Part shown: positions 23,961 to 32,984 of the stretch, one piece after another
Layout: every line of letters begins with the position of its first letter
Position numbering within the stretch: position 1 is the stretch's first letter
Source: Candidatus Saccharimonadota bacterium
GTDB taxonomy: Bacteria; Patescibacteriota; Saccharimonadia; Saccharimonadales; Saccharimonadaceae
Assembly: GCA_017513185.1 (NCBI GenBank)
Contig: JAFXGL010000007.1
Location: forward strand, 1 to 64,000
Length of the DNA stretch: 64,000 nucleotides
Direction: 5' to 3'
The notes under the pieces: model-generated
Seen by the model: only the letters and a program-made list of their open reading frames with translations
Databases searched by the model: none
Told to the model about the DNA's origin: nothing
Program-made: the position numbers and the translations under genes

Positions 23961-24045
23961 GTAATTCCCTCCTTGTAAATGTACTGCTCTGTCAAAAAGA
24001 CAGAGCGATCGTGCGGATTATTATAGCATATTTTGTGGCGTAAGT

Positions 24046-25128
24046 CTAGCTGCGGAGCTTGCGGATGGTGGGATATTCCTCGATGAGGACTTTGATGCAG
24101 CCGGCGATGGGGATGGCGACGATGGCGCCGAGAAGGCCGAAGGTGTAAGTGCCGATGACCATGGCCATGAGGATGACGACGGGGCGGAGCTTAAGGGCGT
24201 TGCCCTGGAACTTCGGAGCGAAGACGTTGACCTCGACAAAGCCATAGATGATATAGAAGGCGAGCCATATGATGGCGACGATGGGGTTATTGAAGGCGAG
24301 GATGAGCGTGACGAGAGCGGCACCAATAACCTGGCCAAACATGGGGATGAGGTAACAAACCATAGTGATGAGACCCATGGGGAGGGCAAGGCGAGCTTCG
24401 ACACCGAAGATAAGCAAGAGAGCGAAGACGGAGAGGGCGGTGACGGTGCCGTCGAGCAGGGCGATGAGGACTTGTTTGCTAAAGAAGGTAGAGATGACAT
24501 TGGTCATTTTTTTGACGATGATGCGAGCTTCGGTGATGGCGCGAGAGCTTCTAGCGCCGAGAGCATCCCAGAGGGAGTTGACGAGCTGTGGACCGTCGAG
24601 GAGGAAGAAGAGAGTGAGGACGAGAGTGATGAGAGCCTTGCCGACGATGCCGCCGACGGTGGTGAGGCCGGAGATGACGCCAGTGCCGAGAGAGTTGAGT
24701 AGGTTATGCGAGAGCTCGTCGATGGATTTGACGATTTCCGAGGAGAGGTTTTCTATGCCGAAGGAGCGACCAATGTCGTTGAGGCCGGAGAGGTCGGCGT
24801 GCTTGACGGTCTCTGGGAGGGTGGAGAGGAATTTGGCGAACTCAGTGACGATGACTGGGGCGATGGCGGCGACGATGCCGGCGATGACAAGGAGGACGAT
24901 GACATAGGCGAGGACGGAGGCGAGGCGAGACTGAGTCTTTTTGCCGATGAGGCGGTCAACTTTAAGAGCGAGTGGGCGAATGGCGATAGCTAGAAGGGCG
25001 GCGATGCCGATAATAGCGAGTGCCTCGCTAGCGCGAATGACAAAGAATGCCAAAACGGCGAAGCCGATGATGACAAGCCAAAAGCGAATGAATGTTTTAG
25101 TTTCGATCTCAACAATCTGTCGGGACAT
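24046..25128 (-). CDS. AI-2E family permease-like membrane protein
   Basis: 360 aa with about eight membrane helices, clusters at the N-terminus (13-75) and C-terminus (210-350) around a long amphipathic region. Matches the AI-2E/PerM (DUF20) family, with VFAPKFQGNALKLRPV and PIAGCIKVLIEEYP near the end. Members export autoinducer-2 or ions (Na+/H+), so transport substrate is open. AGGAGG precedes ATG 25128. Confidence 0.85.
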   Translation of the reverse strand: MSRQIVEIETKTFIRFWLVIIGFAVLAFFVIRASEALAIIGIAALLAIAIRPLALKVDRLIGKKTQSRLASVLAYVIVLLVIAGIVAAIAPVIVTEFAKFLSTLPETVKHADLSGLNDIGRSFGIENLSSEIVKSIDELSHNLLNSLGTGVISGLTTVGGIVGKALITLVLTLFFLLDGPQLVNSLWDALGARSSRAITEARIIVKKMTNVISTFFSKQVLIALLDGTVTALSVFALLLIFGVEARLALPMGLITMVCYLIPMFGQVIGAALVTLILAFNNPIVAIIWLAFYIIYGFVEVNVFAPKFQGNALKLRPVVILMAMVIGTYTFGLLGAIVAIPIAGCIKVLIEEYPTIRKLRS

Positions 25129-25187
25129 ATGACCTCCTAACCTTATACTATATATAATAGCATATGTTTTCTATTTTTGGGGAAAAA

Positions 25188-25196
25188 TGTTAAAAT
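25188..25196 (+). promoter_or_regulatory. Extended -10 promoter of queA-tgt
   Basis: TGT-TAAAAT; ATG 25204 is 7 nt downstream, without a ribosome binding site. Confidence 0.5.
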
Positions 25197-25203
25197 ATAG
25201 AGA

Positions 25204-26202
25204 ATGTTAGTGAGCGATTTTGATTATAATTTGCCCGAAGAGCGGATTGCAAAATATCCGCCAAAAGTGCGTGGAACCACGCGACTGTGTGTGTTGCGTC
25301 GCGAGACGGGTGAGATTACGGATTCGTATTATGCGAAGTTGGACGAGTGGCTGAGGCCTGGCGACGTGCTGATTTTGAACGATACGAAAGTAATGCAGAG
25401 CCGGCTCTTTTGCGAACTGCCGGACGGTAGGGCGCGTGAGCTGGTGGTGCTAGAGAAGCACGGCGAAGAGAAGCAGCGCGTGATGTACCGTGGGAAGTTG
25501 CACGAGGGAGATGTACTGACGGTGAAGGGTAGTGATGAAAAGGTCACGGTACTGGCGATACTAGGTAATGGGATTGCGGAAGTGTCGGGTGATTTGCAAA
25601 GTTTGGCAGAGAAATATGGGACAGTGCCGTTGCCACCATATCTGCATAGAGATGCGAGTGAGGCGGACAAGGAGCGGTATCAGACGGTGTGGGCGAAGCA
25701 CATGGGGAGTGCGGCAGCGCCGACTGCATCGCTAAATATGACGGATGATTTGCTAGAACGTTTGAGAGCGAAGGGAGTGAAGGTGTGTTATTTGACTTTG
25801 CACGTGGGGCTGGGGACGTTTTTGCCGATAAGAACGGACGAGGTGGAAGCACACAAGATGCATTCGGAGTGGTTTGAGATTCCAGCCGAGACCGTGACGG
25901 CGATTGATGACGCGAAGAAGAGTGGTGGACGGGTGGTGGCACTAGGTACGACGGTGGCGCGGACGTTGGAATATTATGCAAAGACCGGATTGACGAGCGG
26001 CGAGGACGATATATTTATCTATCCTGGGTTTAAGTTTCGGATGGTAGATGCTTTGGTGACGAATTTCCATGCGCCAAAGTCGACGGTGCTGATGCTGGCC
26101 AGTGCGTTTGCGGGCTGGGAGAATTTGCACCGGGCCTATGACCACTGCGTGGAAGCGGAGTATAATTTCTTGAGCTATGGAGACTCGATGCTGATATGCT
26201 AA
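25204..26202 (+). CDS. queA: tRNA preQ1(34) S-adenosylmethionine ribosyltransferase-isomerase
   Basis: 332 aa. Start MLVSDFDYNLPEERIAKYPP, middle LTLHVGLGTFLPIR and C-terminal VTNFHAPKSTVLMLASAFAG are diagnostic. It adds the cyclopentane precursor from SAM to preQ1 in tRNA, giving epoxyqueuosine. Overlaps tgt by 7 bp. No preQ1 synthesis genes are present here, so preQ1 may be salvaged. Confidence 0.95.
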   Translation: MLVSDFDYNLPEERIAKYPPKVRGTTRLCVLRRETGEITDSYYAKLDEWLRPGDVLILNDTKVMQSRLFCELPDGRARELVVLEKHGEEKQRVMYRGKLHEGDVLTVKGSDEKVTVLAILGNGIAEVSGDLQSLAEKYGTVPLPPYLHRDASEADKERYQTVWAKHMGSAAAPTASLNMTDDLLERLRAKGVKVCYLTLHVGLGTFLPIRTDEVEAHKMHSEWFEIPAETVTAIDDAKKSGGRVVALGTTVARTLEYYAKTGLTSGEDDIFIYPGFKFRMVDALVTNFHAPKSTVLMLASAFAGWENLHRAYDHCVEAEYNFLSYGDSMLIC

Positions 26203-27314
26203 AGTTTGAGATTTTGAAGCGCGAAGGATTGGCGCGGGTGGGGGTAATACATACGCCGCATGGCGACATAAAGACGCCGGCGTTTGTGGGGGCGGCGACG
26301 CGGGCGACGGTGAAAGCACTGACGTATCATGAGATGAACGAGCTGGGAAGCCAAGCGGTGCTTTCTAATACTTATCATTTGTTTTTGCGCCCGGGGTCTA
26401 AACTTATTCGTGAGGGCGGAGGGTTGGCGGAGTTTATGAGTTGGCGGAAGCCGACTTTTACGGACTCGGGAGGGTTCCAGATTTTTTCGCTGCCGGGGGT
26501 GAAGCTTTCTGAGGAAGGGGCGACGTTTAAGAGCCATATTGATGGGTCGAAGTTTATGATGAGTCCGGAGCTCTCGATGCAGACGCAGTGGGAGATTGGC
26601 GCGGATATTCATATGGCGTTTGATCAGTTGGCAAAGAGTGAATCGCATGGAGACATGAAGCGAGCGATGGAGCAGACGCATCGGTGGCTAGAACGCTGCG
26701 TGGCGGAGCATGAACGACTGGAGAAAGAATATTTTGCGAAGGGTTTGCCAGAGCAATATCTTTACGCTGTAGTGCAAGGCGGAACATTTTTAGATTTGCG
26801 TCGAGAGAGTGCGGAGTTTGAGAGTAAGCTAGACGTGGATGGGTTTGGGATTGGTGGCGTGTTTGTGGCGGAAGGGATGGACGAGATGTTAAAGACGGTG
26901 TGTCCGATTTTGCCAGAGGAGAAGCCGAGGCATCTCTTGGGTATGGGACAGGAGCCGCGAGATTTGTTTATTGGGGCGGAGTTTGGGTGTGATACGTTTG
27001 ACTGTGTGGGGCCGACGCGAATGGCGCGAAATGGGTCGCTATATATGCTGGATGGACGAATGAATATTAAAAATGCGCGGTTTGAACATGATTTTGCGCC
27101 AGTACAGGAGGGCTGCGAGTGTGAATGTTGCAAAAATTACACAAGGGCGTACCTGCATCATTTGTTCCGGGTGGATGAGATTACAGGCAAAGTCTTGGCG
27201 TCTATTCATAATGAACATTTTGTGGTGTCGGTGACAGATAAAATCCGCGATTCCCTTACTAACGGAGACTTCGCGGATTATAAGAAAGAGTTTTTAGCGC
27301 GATATTATAAGTGA
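26196..27314 (+). CDS. tgt: tRNA-guanine transglycosylase
   Basis: 372 aa. TDSGGFQIFSL (nucleophile Asp region), MAFDQ, VVQGGTFLDLR, FGIGGVFV and the zinc site CECECCKNYTRAYLHH. It swaps guanine 34 for preQ1 in tRNAs with GUN anticodons. Coupled to queA by overlap. Its TGA stop is a normal family end, evidence that TGA means stop here. Confidence 0.96.
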   Translation: MLKFEILKREGLARVGVIHTPHGDIKTPAFVGAATRATVKALTYHEMNELGSQAVLSNTYHLFLRPGSKLIREGGGLAEFMSWRKPTFTDSGGFQIFSLPGVKLSEEGATFKSHIDGSKFMMSPELSMQTQWEIGADIHMAFDQLAKSESHGDMKRAMEQTHRWLERCVAEHERLEKEYFAKGLPEQYLYAVVQGGTFLDLRRESAEFESKLDVDGFGIGGVFVAEGMDEMLKTVCPILPEEKPRHLLGMGQEPRDLFIGAEFGCDTFDCVGPTRMARNGSLYMLDGRMNIKNARFEHDFAPVQEGCECECCKNYTRAYLHHLFRVDEITGKVLASIHNEHFVVSVTDKIRDSLTNGDFADYKKEFLARYYK

Positions 27315-27920
27315 TTATTCGAGGCCGAGCCAGTTAAAATCTTTATAGCTTTCGTAGAATTTTTTGTATTCTTCGTGGATGGCGGTTTCTTGTTCTTCGG
27401 TTTCGGCGGTGCTGGCGGCTTCTATGTAGTTGTCGGTGGTTTCGTTGAAGATGCGAGCTTTTTCGCGGTACTCGGCGGAAGTTTCGTGTTCGTCGCCATA
27501 CCAGTAAGCGTATGAGCAGCCGGTGTCTTTAAGCTTTAAGCTGTCTTTTTCGTGACACTGGAAGTGGAGGCGAGCTTTTTGGTAGGACATAGGAATACGG
27601 TTTTCGTAGTTGGTAATGATGAAATCGTAGTAAAGGTCGTTGTCGTCTGTCATGCCGCTGCCGGTGACGGTGGCGCCACGTTCGCCTTCAATGCCAAAGG
27701 TGTCGTAAAGGTAGCTTTTGGCAAGTTCGTCGAAGGCGGCGAGTTTTTGTTTTTCGGCGTAAGTTGGTTTTTGACTGAGGAGATAAAAGAAGCCAAACAG
27801 CGGCACGGTGATGATGAGACCAAAGGCGACAAAACATTTGCCGATGTGATTATGGTCAACGGCGGATTTGGTATTTTTGGTGGTTTTAGTTTTCGATTGA
27901 GAAGATTTTTTAGTAGCCAT
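27315..27920 (-). CDS. Hypothetical membrane-anchored protein, 201 aa
   Basis: Basic N-terminus (Lys/Thr-rich, 1-25), one membrane helix (28-49), then an acidic outer domain with two Cys (FQCHEKD, TGCSYAYW). Family not recognised. TGC-TATATA lies 6 nt before ATG 27920, no ribosome binding site. Converges on tgt with no gap. Confidence 0.55.
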   Translation of the reverse strand: MATKKSSQSKTKTTKNTKSAVDHNHIGKCFVAFGLIITVPLFGFFYLLSQKPTYAEKQKLAAFDELAKSYLYDTFGIEGERGATVTGSGMTDDNDLYYDFIITNYENRIPMSYQKARLHFQCHEKDSLKLKDTGCSYAYWYGDEHETSAEYREKARIFNETTDNYIEAASTAETEEQETAIHEEYKKFYESYKDFNWLGLE

Positions 27921-27949
27921 GCTTAATATATAGCATAAAGTGCTTACGG

Positions 27950-27985
27950 TTACAAGAGTGGTAGGTTGGCGACGTCGCCTTGTAA
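27950..27985. promoter_or_regulatory. Nested palindrome upstream of the HExxH gene
   Basis: A perfect 12-bp palindrome GGCGACGTCGCC (27968-27979) lies within a longer repeat TTACAAG/CTTGTAA (27950-27956, 27979-27985), in the divergent gap. Could be an operator; no repressor assigned. Confidence 0.35.
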
Positions 27986-28047
27986 TAATCGGCTATATAT
28001 TATATAATATACTGAACTATTGCACATTAAAAAGGAGAGTGAAAACT

Positions 28048-29475
28048 GTGAAGTTTTTTGAACGGAGAGAATATCTTGTCAATCTCGCCAATATTAGACC
28101 GATTGCGGATTTATTGAAGCCAATTAACCTGGACGAGCAACGAGTTCTTTTCTTGGATTATTTCCCGAAACAGTACTATCCTCAATTTGTTTACGACGAC
28201 CGGAAAATTAAGAAGCAGATTATTTTGCGACACGAGCAAATCGATTTACTAACTAAGTGTTTTGACGAGTTGGAAGAAAAACTCGAGCACCCTTACGGAG
28301 ATATTGCTTTGAAAATCATTACAGACGCAGTGTTGGCTTTGAAAGCAGAAGCGGTTCTTTTGTCAATTTCTCTTTATAGTGGGTCTTTGGACGAAAAGGC
28401 TCAATTTTATCTTGATCAGATTTATGAGCCTTCGAGCGAGACGGATGTCGCGCTCGCCAATGAACTGTGGACTTCTAGTCATGTTGCAAAGACGTTGCGT
28501 CAAGGACTTATCCCTGAGGCGGATGCCCATAAATACTCCGAGAAAAAATTGGAATGTTTGATAGATAATTTTATCTTAAAAAGCGATTCGCTTTTCACGC
28601 CGGACGAACGGAAGAAATTGATGGAAACGGGGATACACGATAGAGAAAAGAATAGGATTTTTCGGAAACTTTTTGAAGCGACGGTTAGCGTTGCCGATAT
28701 TGGTGTGCCTAAGTTGATTATAGGTCGTGTAAAAGGCACTGGATATGATCCAAATTATTCTTTCTGCAAAGGCACTGATTTTAGGAGCTATACGTTTAAT
28801 ATGCGACAAGATGCACATGATAATGCAATGGACTTTATTTTTTCCATAGAGCATGAGTTGACACATTTCAAAGATCATGTAGCTGAGGATGATTTTATTC
28901 TGAGTATAATTGGCAAAGACCGTGGAATTAGAACGTCGTTAGCGCTACCGTATTTATCGCTTAGGACAGAAATGACGCGACAGTATAATAATCATACTGA
29001 GGGTCATGCGAAGCTTATGGATGCTAGGGTTCGCCCAGATTATATTGCTGAGATGGCGCTTTCGGTTCTAATCACAGCTATGGCGAAATCGGGTAAAGAC
29101 TTTTGGGAAACTTTTGAGTATGCTATGGAGATTGAAAAATCTAGGTACCACGATGAGTGGTCGAAGGTGAAAACTTTCGATGCCGTCGCGAGGGCGTTTT
29201 CTGGTCAAAGACATACGCAAAGGAAGAGTGAGTATGCGTTTCCGAGTGACCCTAGGGATTATTTCATGGGGTTTGTACGATTTGCGAGGCGATATTGCAC
29301 TAGAAATAGTCTTCCGCCCAAAATGATGGACAGGCTGTTTTGTTTGTCGGGTCTTACTTCGTCGCAGTTTGACTTGTTGGAAAGTATTGCACGCGAGCAA
29401 GAAAGCGTACCGATAATTGATCGTTTTAGCGAAGCGCCGGACTCAATTGAGTTTCTTAAAAATGCTCTCCTGTAA
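28048..29475 (+). CDS. Putative zinc metallopeptidase (HExxH protein)
   Basis: 475 aa from GTG 28048, chosen because AAAGGAG lies 11 nt upstream while further start codons lack one. Middle region: FIFSIEHELTHFKDH contains HELTH, the zincin motif, with EGHAKLMD about 50 residues later as a possible third ligand. The rest is helical and unrecognised. No signal peptide or membrane helix, so an intracellular role or unconventional export. Base use is more AT-rich than neighbours, which may indicate transfer. Confidence 0.6.
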   Translation: MKFFERREYLVNLANIRPIADLLKPINLDEQRVLFLDYFPKQYYPQFVYDDRKIKKQIILRHEQIDLLTKCFDELEEKLEHPYGDIALKIITDAVLALKAEAVLLSISLYSGSLDEKAQFYLDQIYEPSSETDVALANELWTSSHVAKTLRQGLIPEADAHKYSEKKLECLIDNFILKSDSLFTPDERKKLMETGIHDREKNRIFRKLFEATVSVADIGVPKLIIGRVKGTGYDPNYSFCKGTDFRSYTFNMRQDAHDNAMDFIFSIEHELTHFKDHVAEDDFILSIIGKDRGIRTSLALPYLSLRTEMTRQYNNHTEGHAKLMDARVRPDYIAEMALSVLITAMAKSGKDFWETFEYAMEIEKSRYHDEWSKVKTFDAVARAFSGQRHTQRKSEYAFPSDPRDYFMGFVRFARRYCTRNSLPPKMMDRLFCLSGLTSSQFDLLESIAREQESVPIIDRFSEAPDSIEFLKNALL

Positions 29476-29479
29476 CTTT

Positions 29480-29508
29480 AAGCCCACACTTGATGTGGGC
29501 TTATTTTA
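29480..29508 (+). terminator. Terminator after the HExxH gene
   Basis: AAGCCCACA/TGTGGGCTT then ATTTTAT. It overlaps the cysS stop from the other side. Confidence 0.75.
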
Positions 29509-30883
29509 TGTATTGCCAAATGGTGCCTGTAGGGGTATCTAGCAGTGTAATATTTTTTTCTGCCAGTTCGTCGCGAATTTTATCGGCTGTCGCCCAATCT
29601 TTCTTTTCGCGCGCGCGATTGCGCTCACGAATAAGCGGAGCGAGATATTTTTCGTAATCAGAAAAGGCCCAGTTGAGGTCGGAAGGCGGAACGGTAAGGT
29701 CAAGAGCGAAGAGCTTGTCAATAAGTTCCCAGTCTTCGCTTGTGAAAGTGGATTTTTGAGAGTCAATATAAGCAAAAGCGGAAGCAGAGCCTAGGTCGTT
29801 ATTAAGAAACTCAAGAAGCTTGGACTTTAAAGGCGTTTCGGGCTGATCTTCAAACTTGTCTTGCAAACACGCGGCATATGCATTGCGCCAAGAGAGGCGT
29901 CGTGCTTTCGCCGCAGCTAAATCTTCCCAGGTGAAATTGCGCTCGGCGCGGTAGTGACCTTGGTAGAGCCAAAGCTTAAAATCAGCAGGAGTAAAGCCTT
30001 TAGCCTTCAAATCTTCTAGCGTAATAATATTGCCGAGTGACTTGCTGATTTTTTCGCCATTGATAGTCAGGAAATTACAGTGAAGCCAGTAATTAGCAAG
30101 AGGCTCATTGAAGGCGCCGAAAGTTTGGGCGATTTCGTTGGTATGGTGAACGGGAATGTGGTCCACGCCGCCAGTGTGAATGTCAATCGGCTCTTTCAGC
30201 TCCTCATGAATAATTGTGGAGCATTCGAGGTGCCAACCAGGATAACCAGGCTTGCCCAAAAAGTCCCAACGCATAGCATGAAGTTCGCCAGGTTTGATAA
30301 ACTTCCAAACGGCAAAGTCGGAGACGTTGCGCTTTTCTGAGCTGAAAGCCACGCGGGCGCCAGCCTTTTGATGGTCGAGGTCGAGACGAGCAAATTTGGC
30401 GTAATCGGGGAATTTGGCCGTGTCAAAATAAACACCGTCGGAGGTTTCATAAGTGTAGCCATTATCGATGAGTTTTTGCACTAAGGCTTTGGATTGTTCA
30501 ATGTAGTCGGTAGCGCGAGCCCAAACCGCCGGGTCGAGCAAGCCAAGCTCGGAAAAACCAGCCTCAAAAATGTCGATGTAGTGGTCGGCGATTTCCCAAA
30601 CGCTTTTACCTTCGCGCTTGGCGCCTTTTTCTAGCTTATCTTCGCCATCGTCTGCGTCGGAAACAAGGTGGCCAACGTCGGTAAGGTTAAGCACGCGGTA
30701 AGGCTTGTAATCGTTCGCGTACAAAGTACGGAGTAGCAAATCCCAGTAGATATAAGCGGCGTAGTTGCCGAGGTGCGGCGTGGAGTAGACAGTGGGACCA
30801 CAAGTGTAAATCTTGACCTTATTCGGATTTTGCGGTTTGAACTCTTCGAGTTTTTTGGTGGCAGTGTTATAGAGCTTCAGCAT
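29501..30883 (-). CDS. cysS: Cysteinyl-tRNA synthetase
   Basis: 460 aa. HIGH-type motif TPHLGNYAAY, signature ISKSLGN (KMSKS), and zinc ligands Cys in YTCGPTVY and WHLECSTI plus HHTNE. It charges tRNA-Cys. The start overlaps nrnA by 17 bp, so they are translated together. C-terminal anticodon-binding domain is complete. Confidence 0.96.
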   Translation of the reverse strand: MLKLYNTATKKLEEFKPQNPNKVKIYTCGPTVYSTPHLGNYAAYIYWDLLLRTLYANDYKPYRVLNLTDVGHLVSDADDGEDKLEKGAKREGKSVWEIADHYIDIFEAGFSELGLLDPAVWARATDYIEQSKALVQKLIDNGYTYETSDGVYFDTAKFPDYAKFARLDLDHQKAGARVAFSSEKRNVSDFAVWKFIKPGELHAMRWDFLGKPGYPGWHLECSTIIHEELKEPIDIHTGGVDHIPVHHTNEIAQTFGAFNEPLANYWLHCNFLTINGEKISKSLGNIITLEDLKAKGFTPADFKLWLYQGHYRAERNFTWEDLAAAKARRLSWRNAYAACLQDKFEDQPETPLKSKLLEFLNNDLGSASAFAYIDSQKSTFTSEDWELIDKLFALDLTVPPSDLNWAFSDYEKYLAPLIRERNRAREKKDWATADKIRDELAEKNITLLDTPTGTIWQYIK

Positions 30884-31874
30884 TTTCGGCCTCCTTTAAT
30901 AAATTTGGCACGATAGAGACGAGGTCGCGCAGGCAATCGTCGTAGCTAATGTCGTAGGTGCGGAAGCCGGCAGCATAAGGATGTCCGCCACCGCCGTAAA
31001 AGCCGGCGATTTTATCAGCAATGGGTTGCATGGCGCGGATTTTGCCGGTAAGTTTGCCGTCTGGATAAGTCTTGATGGCGACAGCGACTTTGACACCCTC
31101 TACCATGCGAAGCTCTTCTAGGATAAGGACATTCGGGTTATACTCGTCGGAAAATTCTTCAATATCATCCCAGGGGATGTGAACGGTGGCGAGTTGGCCG
31201 TCGAGGCTGTACTCGACACGCTTGATAAGATCGGCTTTATAGTCGAGGATGCGAGGGGACTTTTTCATGAATTCGCGGCGAGCTTCGTCAAGGTCGGCGA
31301 TGTTTAGACCGCTCTTTTCTAGCAGGTCGGCAAGGTGGCGGAAAGTTTCAGGCGTGGTGGAAGCGGAAGTGAGGCCGAGCGTGTCGGATAATATACCATA
31401 TATGAGATTTTTCGCGACGTCGGCGCTAATCTCTAGCTTTTCTTCGATGGCGATTTTATAGATGAGATCGCAGCAAGCCGGCAGCGGCTCAATGATGCTA
31501 TCGTGCGGGAAATTAAGGTCATCTTCGGTTTCGTGGTGGTCAAGGACAAAGACCGGGCTTCCGTAGAGCTTGTTCTTGATGGCGGCATCGTCTAAGAGTT
31601 TAGAAAGCAAAATTTCCGCGGCAGTATCAACGATAATATATCCGTCCGCCTTCCAGGCGAATTCGTTTTCTACTCTCGACCAGTCGGGGAAGTAACGCAG
31701 GTATTTAGGGATGTCGACCGGGCAGTACAAAGAAATCTCCGCATCTTTATTTATGCTGGATATGAGATAATCCAAGGCTAGTGCAGAGCCGAGCGAATCG
31801 CCGTCCGGGTTTTCCGCCTGGATAATGCAGAGATGGTGTTTGTCTTTCAAAAAGTCGAGAAACGAATGATACAT
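30867..31874 (-). CDS. nrnA: DHH-family oligoribonuclease/pAp phosphatase
   Basis: 335 aa. N-terminal DHH domain with NPDGDSLGSALAL and LDHHETEDD (metal binding), DHHA1 domain with GGGGHPYAAGF. It degrades very short RNAs and may dephosphorylate pAp. TGC-TATTAT lies 6 nt before ATG 31874 without a ribosome binding site: probable leaderless first gene of nrnA-cysS. Confidence 0.9.
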   Translation of the reverse strand: MYHSFLDFLKDKHHLCIIQAENPDGDSLGSALALDYLISSINKDAEISLYCPVDIPKYLRYFPDWSRVENEFAWKADGYIIVDTAAEILLSKLLDDAAIKNKLYGSPVFVLDHHETEDDLNFPHDSIIEPLPACCDLIYKIAIEEKLEISADVAKNLIYGILSDTLGLTSASTTPETFRHLADLLEKSGLNIADLDEARREFMKKSPRILDYKADLIKRVEYSLDGQLATVHIPWDDIEEFSDEYNPNVLILEELRMVEGVKVAVAIKTYPDGKLTGKIRAMQPIADKIAGFYGGGGHPYAAGFRTYDISYDDCLRDLVSIVPNLLKEAENAEAL

Positions 31875-31948
31875 ATATAAATAATAGCATAGATGCGGGA
31901 AGCAGACAAACCTTTTATTGTATTTTATAAAAGATATGTTATAATATT

Positions 31949-32593
31949 ATGGAAAAATTGTTCTTTGAAAGGATGGTGAGTTTTTTGTGTAAGGAGCGAC
32001 AAAGTCAAGAAATTGAGTTTTTCGTGAAGGACGTCTGGGATAATTGGTTATCTGCTAAATTTGGGTGGCCCAACATGCCAATGGACACTTTTGTCAAGAT
32101 TCTACTTGCGGAAATAGCGGGGGGAGATTTCGTCAAAATTAATCTGCGTCATCCTGAGGAAAAATATGCGATGCTGCCACTAGAGTGGCGCGACATTATC
32201 ATGGCGATTCTCTGTGCAAATAATGGTTGGCGAGAAGAATTTTCCCAATTTATAGACATGCGTAGCTATTTTGAGGATCATGTTACTTGGGAGATGGGGT
32301 TTGCACAATCGCTTTTGGACGTTGCTGACAAACTCGGAAAGAAATGGCAGAATGTTTGCGTGCAAAACCGATATTTTGAACTGGTTTTTACGCAAGCGGA
32401 AGTTGCTAAAATTCGCTCCAGTTACTCCGAGGAAACGGAGCGCCCCATTCGCCATTTTGCTAATCTTTTGTGCGACCATATGTATTCGCGAGATAGTCGT
32501 GAAAATCGAGTCGATTACATCGCTAGAGCATATGCGAAAATGCACGCGCTGAATGAGAGAAAATTGTATAATAAGAAGGTTGTGGTTCTTTAG
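31949..32593 (+). CDS. Hypothetical protein, 214 aa
   Basis: Not recognised; soluble, helical, aromatic-rich, no motif. The -10 (TGT-TATAAT, 31937-31945) ends only 3 nt before ATG 31949, so the true start may be the Met at 31973. AT-rich relative to ribosomal genes. Followed closely by another small gene. Confidence 0.5.
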   Translation: MEKLFFERMVSFLCKERQSQEIEFFVKDVWDNWLSAKFGWPNMPMDTFVKILLAEIAGGDFVKINLRHPEEKYAMLPLEWRDIIMAILCANNGWREEFSQFIDMRSYFEDHVTWEMGFAQSLLDVADKLGKKWQNVCVQNRYFELVFTQAEVAKIRSSYSEETERPIRHFANLLCDHMYSRDSRENRVDYIARAYAKMHALNERKLYNKKVVVL

Positions 32594-32617
32594 AGAATGT
32601 AGAAAGAGGTGGGAAAA

Positions 32618-32920
32618 TTGGCGATACTGATTATGGGCGACCTTGAGGGAGGCCAGGAACTGATTAAAGCGATAAGATTATTGTCGGCGAGAGCTGACAG
32701 AACTTTTCCGGAGACTGTGCTGCTTACCGAGAAAAAGCGTCGAGAAATTTTGGATGTTACATTGCTTAGCCAGTCGGCGACTATTTCGCCTGAGCCGCTT
32801 GATGGCGGGTGCGTGCTCGTGATTGAGCCGGTTGATGAGAAGCCGTGCAAGCGCAAACACAACAAGGACAATTCCGTCAAATATCGATTTGACGGCACGC
32901 GCAAAAATCGCCATTTTTAA
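32618..32920 (+). CDS. Small hypothetical protein, 100 aa
   Basis: TTG 32618 lies 7 nt after GAGGTG; a GTG at 32609 would overlap that site. Not recognised: an alpha/beta N-terminal half and a basic C-terminus with CKRKHNKDN. Likely co-transcribed with the 214-aa gene; ends at a terminator. Confidence 0.45.
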   Translation: MAILIMGDLEGGQELIKAIRLLSARADRTFPETVLLTEKKRREILDVTLLSQSATISPEPLDGGCVLVIEPVDEKPCKRKHNKDNSVKYRFDGTRKNRHF

Positions 32921-32932
32921 TCATCATACTTC

Positions 32933-32957
32933 ATCCCCCGATTTGGGGGATTTTTTT
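32933..32957 (+). terminator. Intrinsic terminator
   Basis: ATCCCCC/GGGGGAT (32933-32939, 32945-32951), then six or more T. Confidence 0.8.
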
Positions 32958-32969
32958 ATATTAAAGGCG

Positions 32970-32978
32970 TGATATCAT
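32970..32978 (+). promoter_or_regulatory. Extended -10 promoter of the zeta-like gene
   Basis: TGA-TATCAT, 6 nt before ATG 32985; no ribosome binding site, so leaderless. Confidence 0.5.
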
Positions 32979-32984
32979 ATATTT

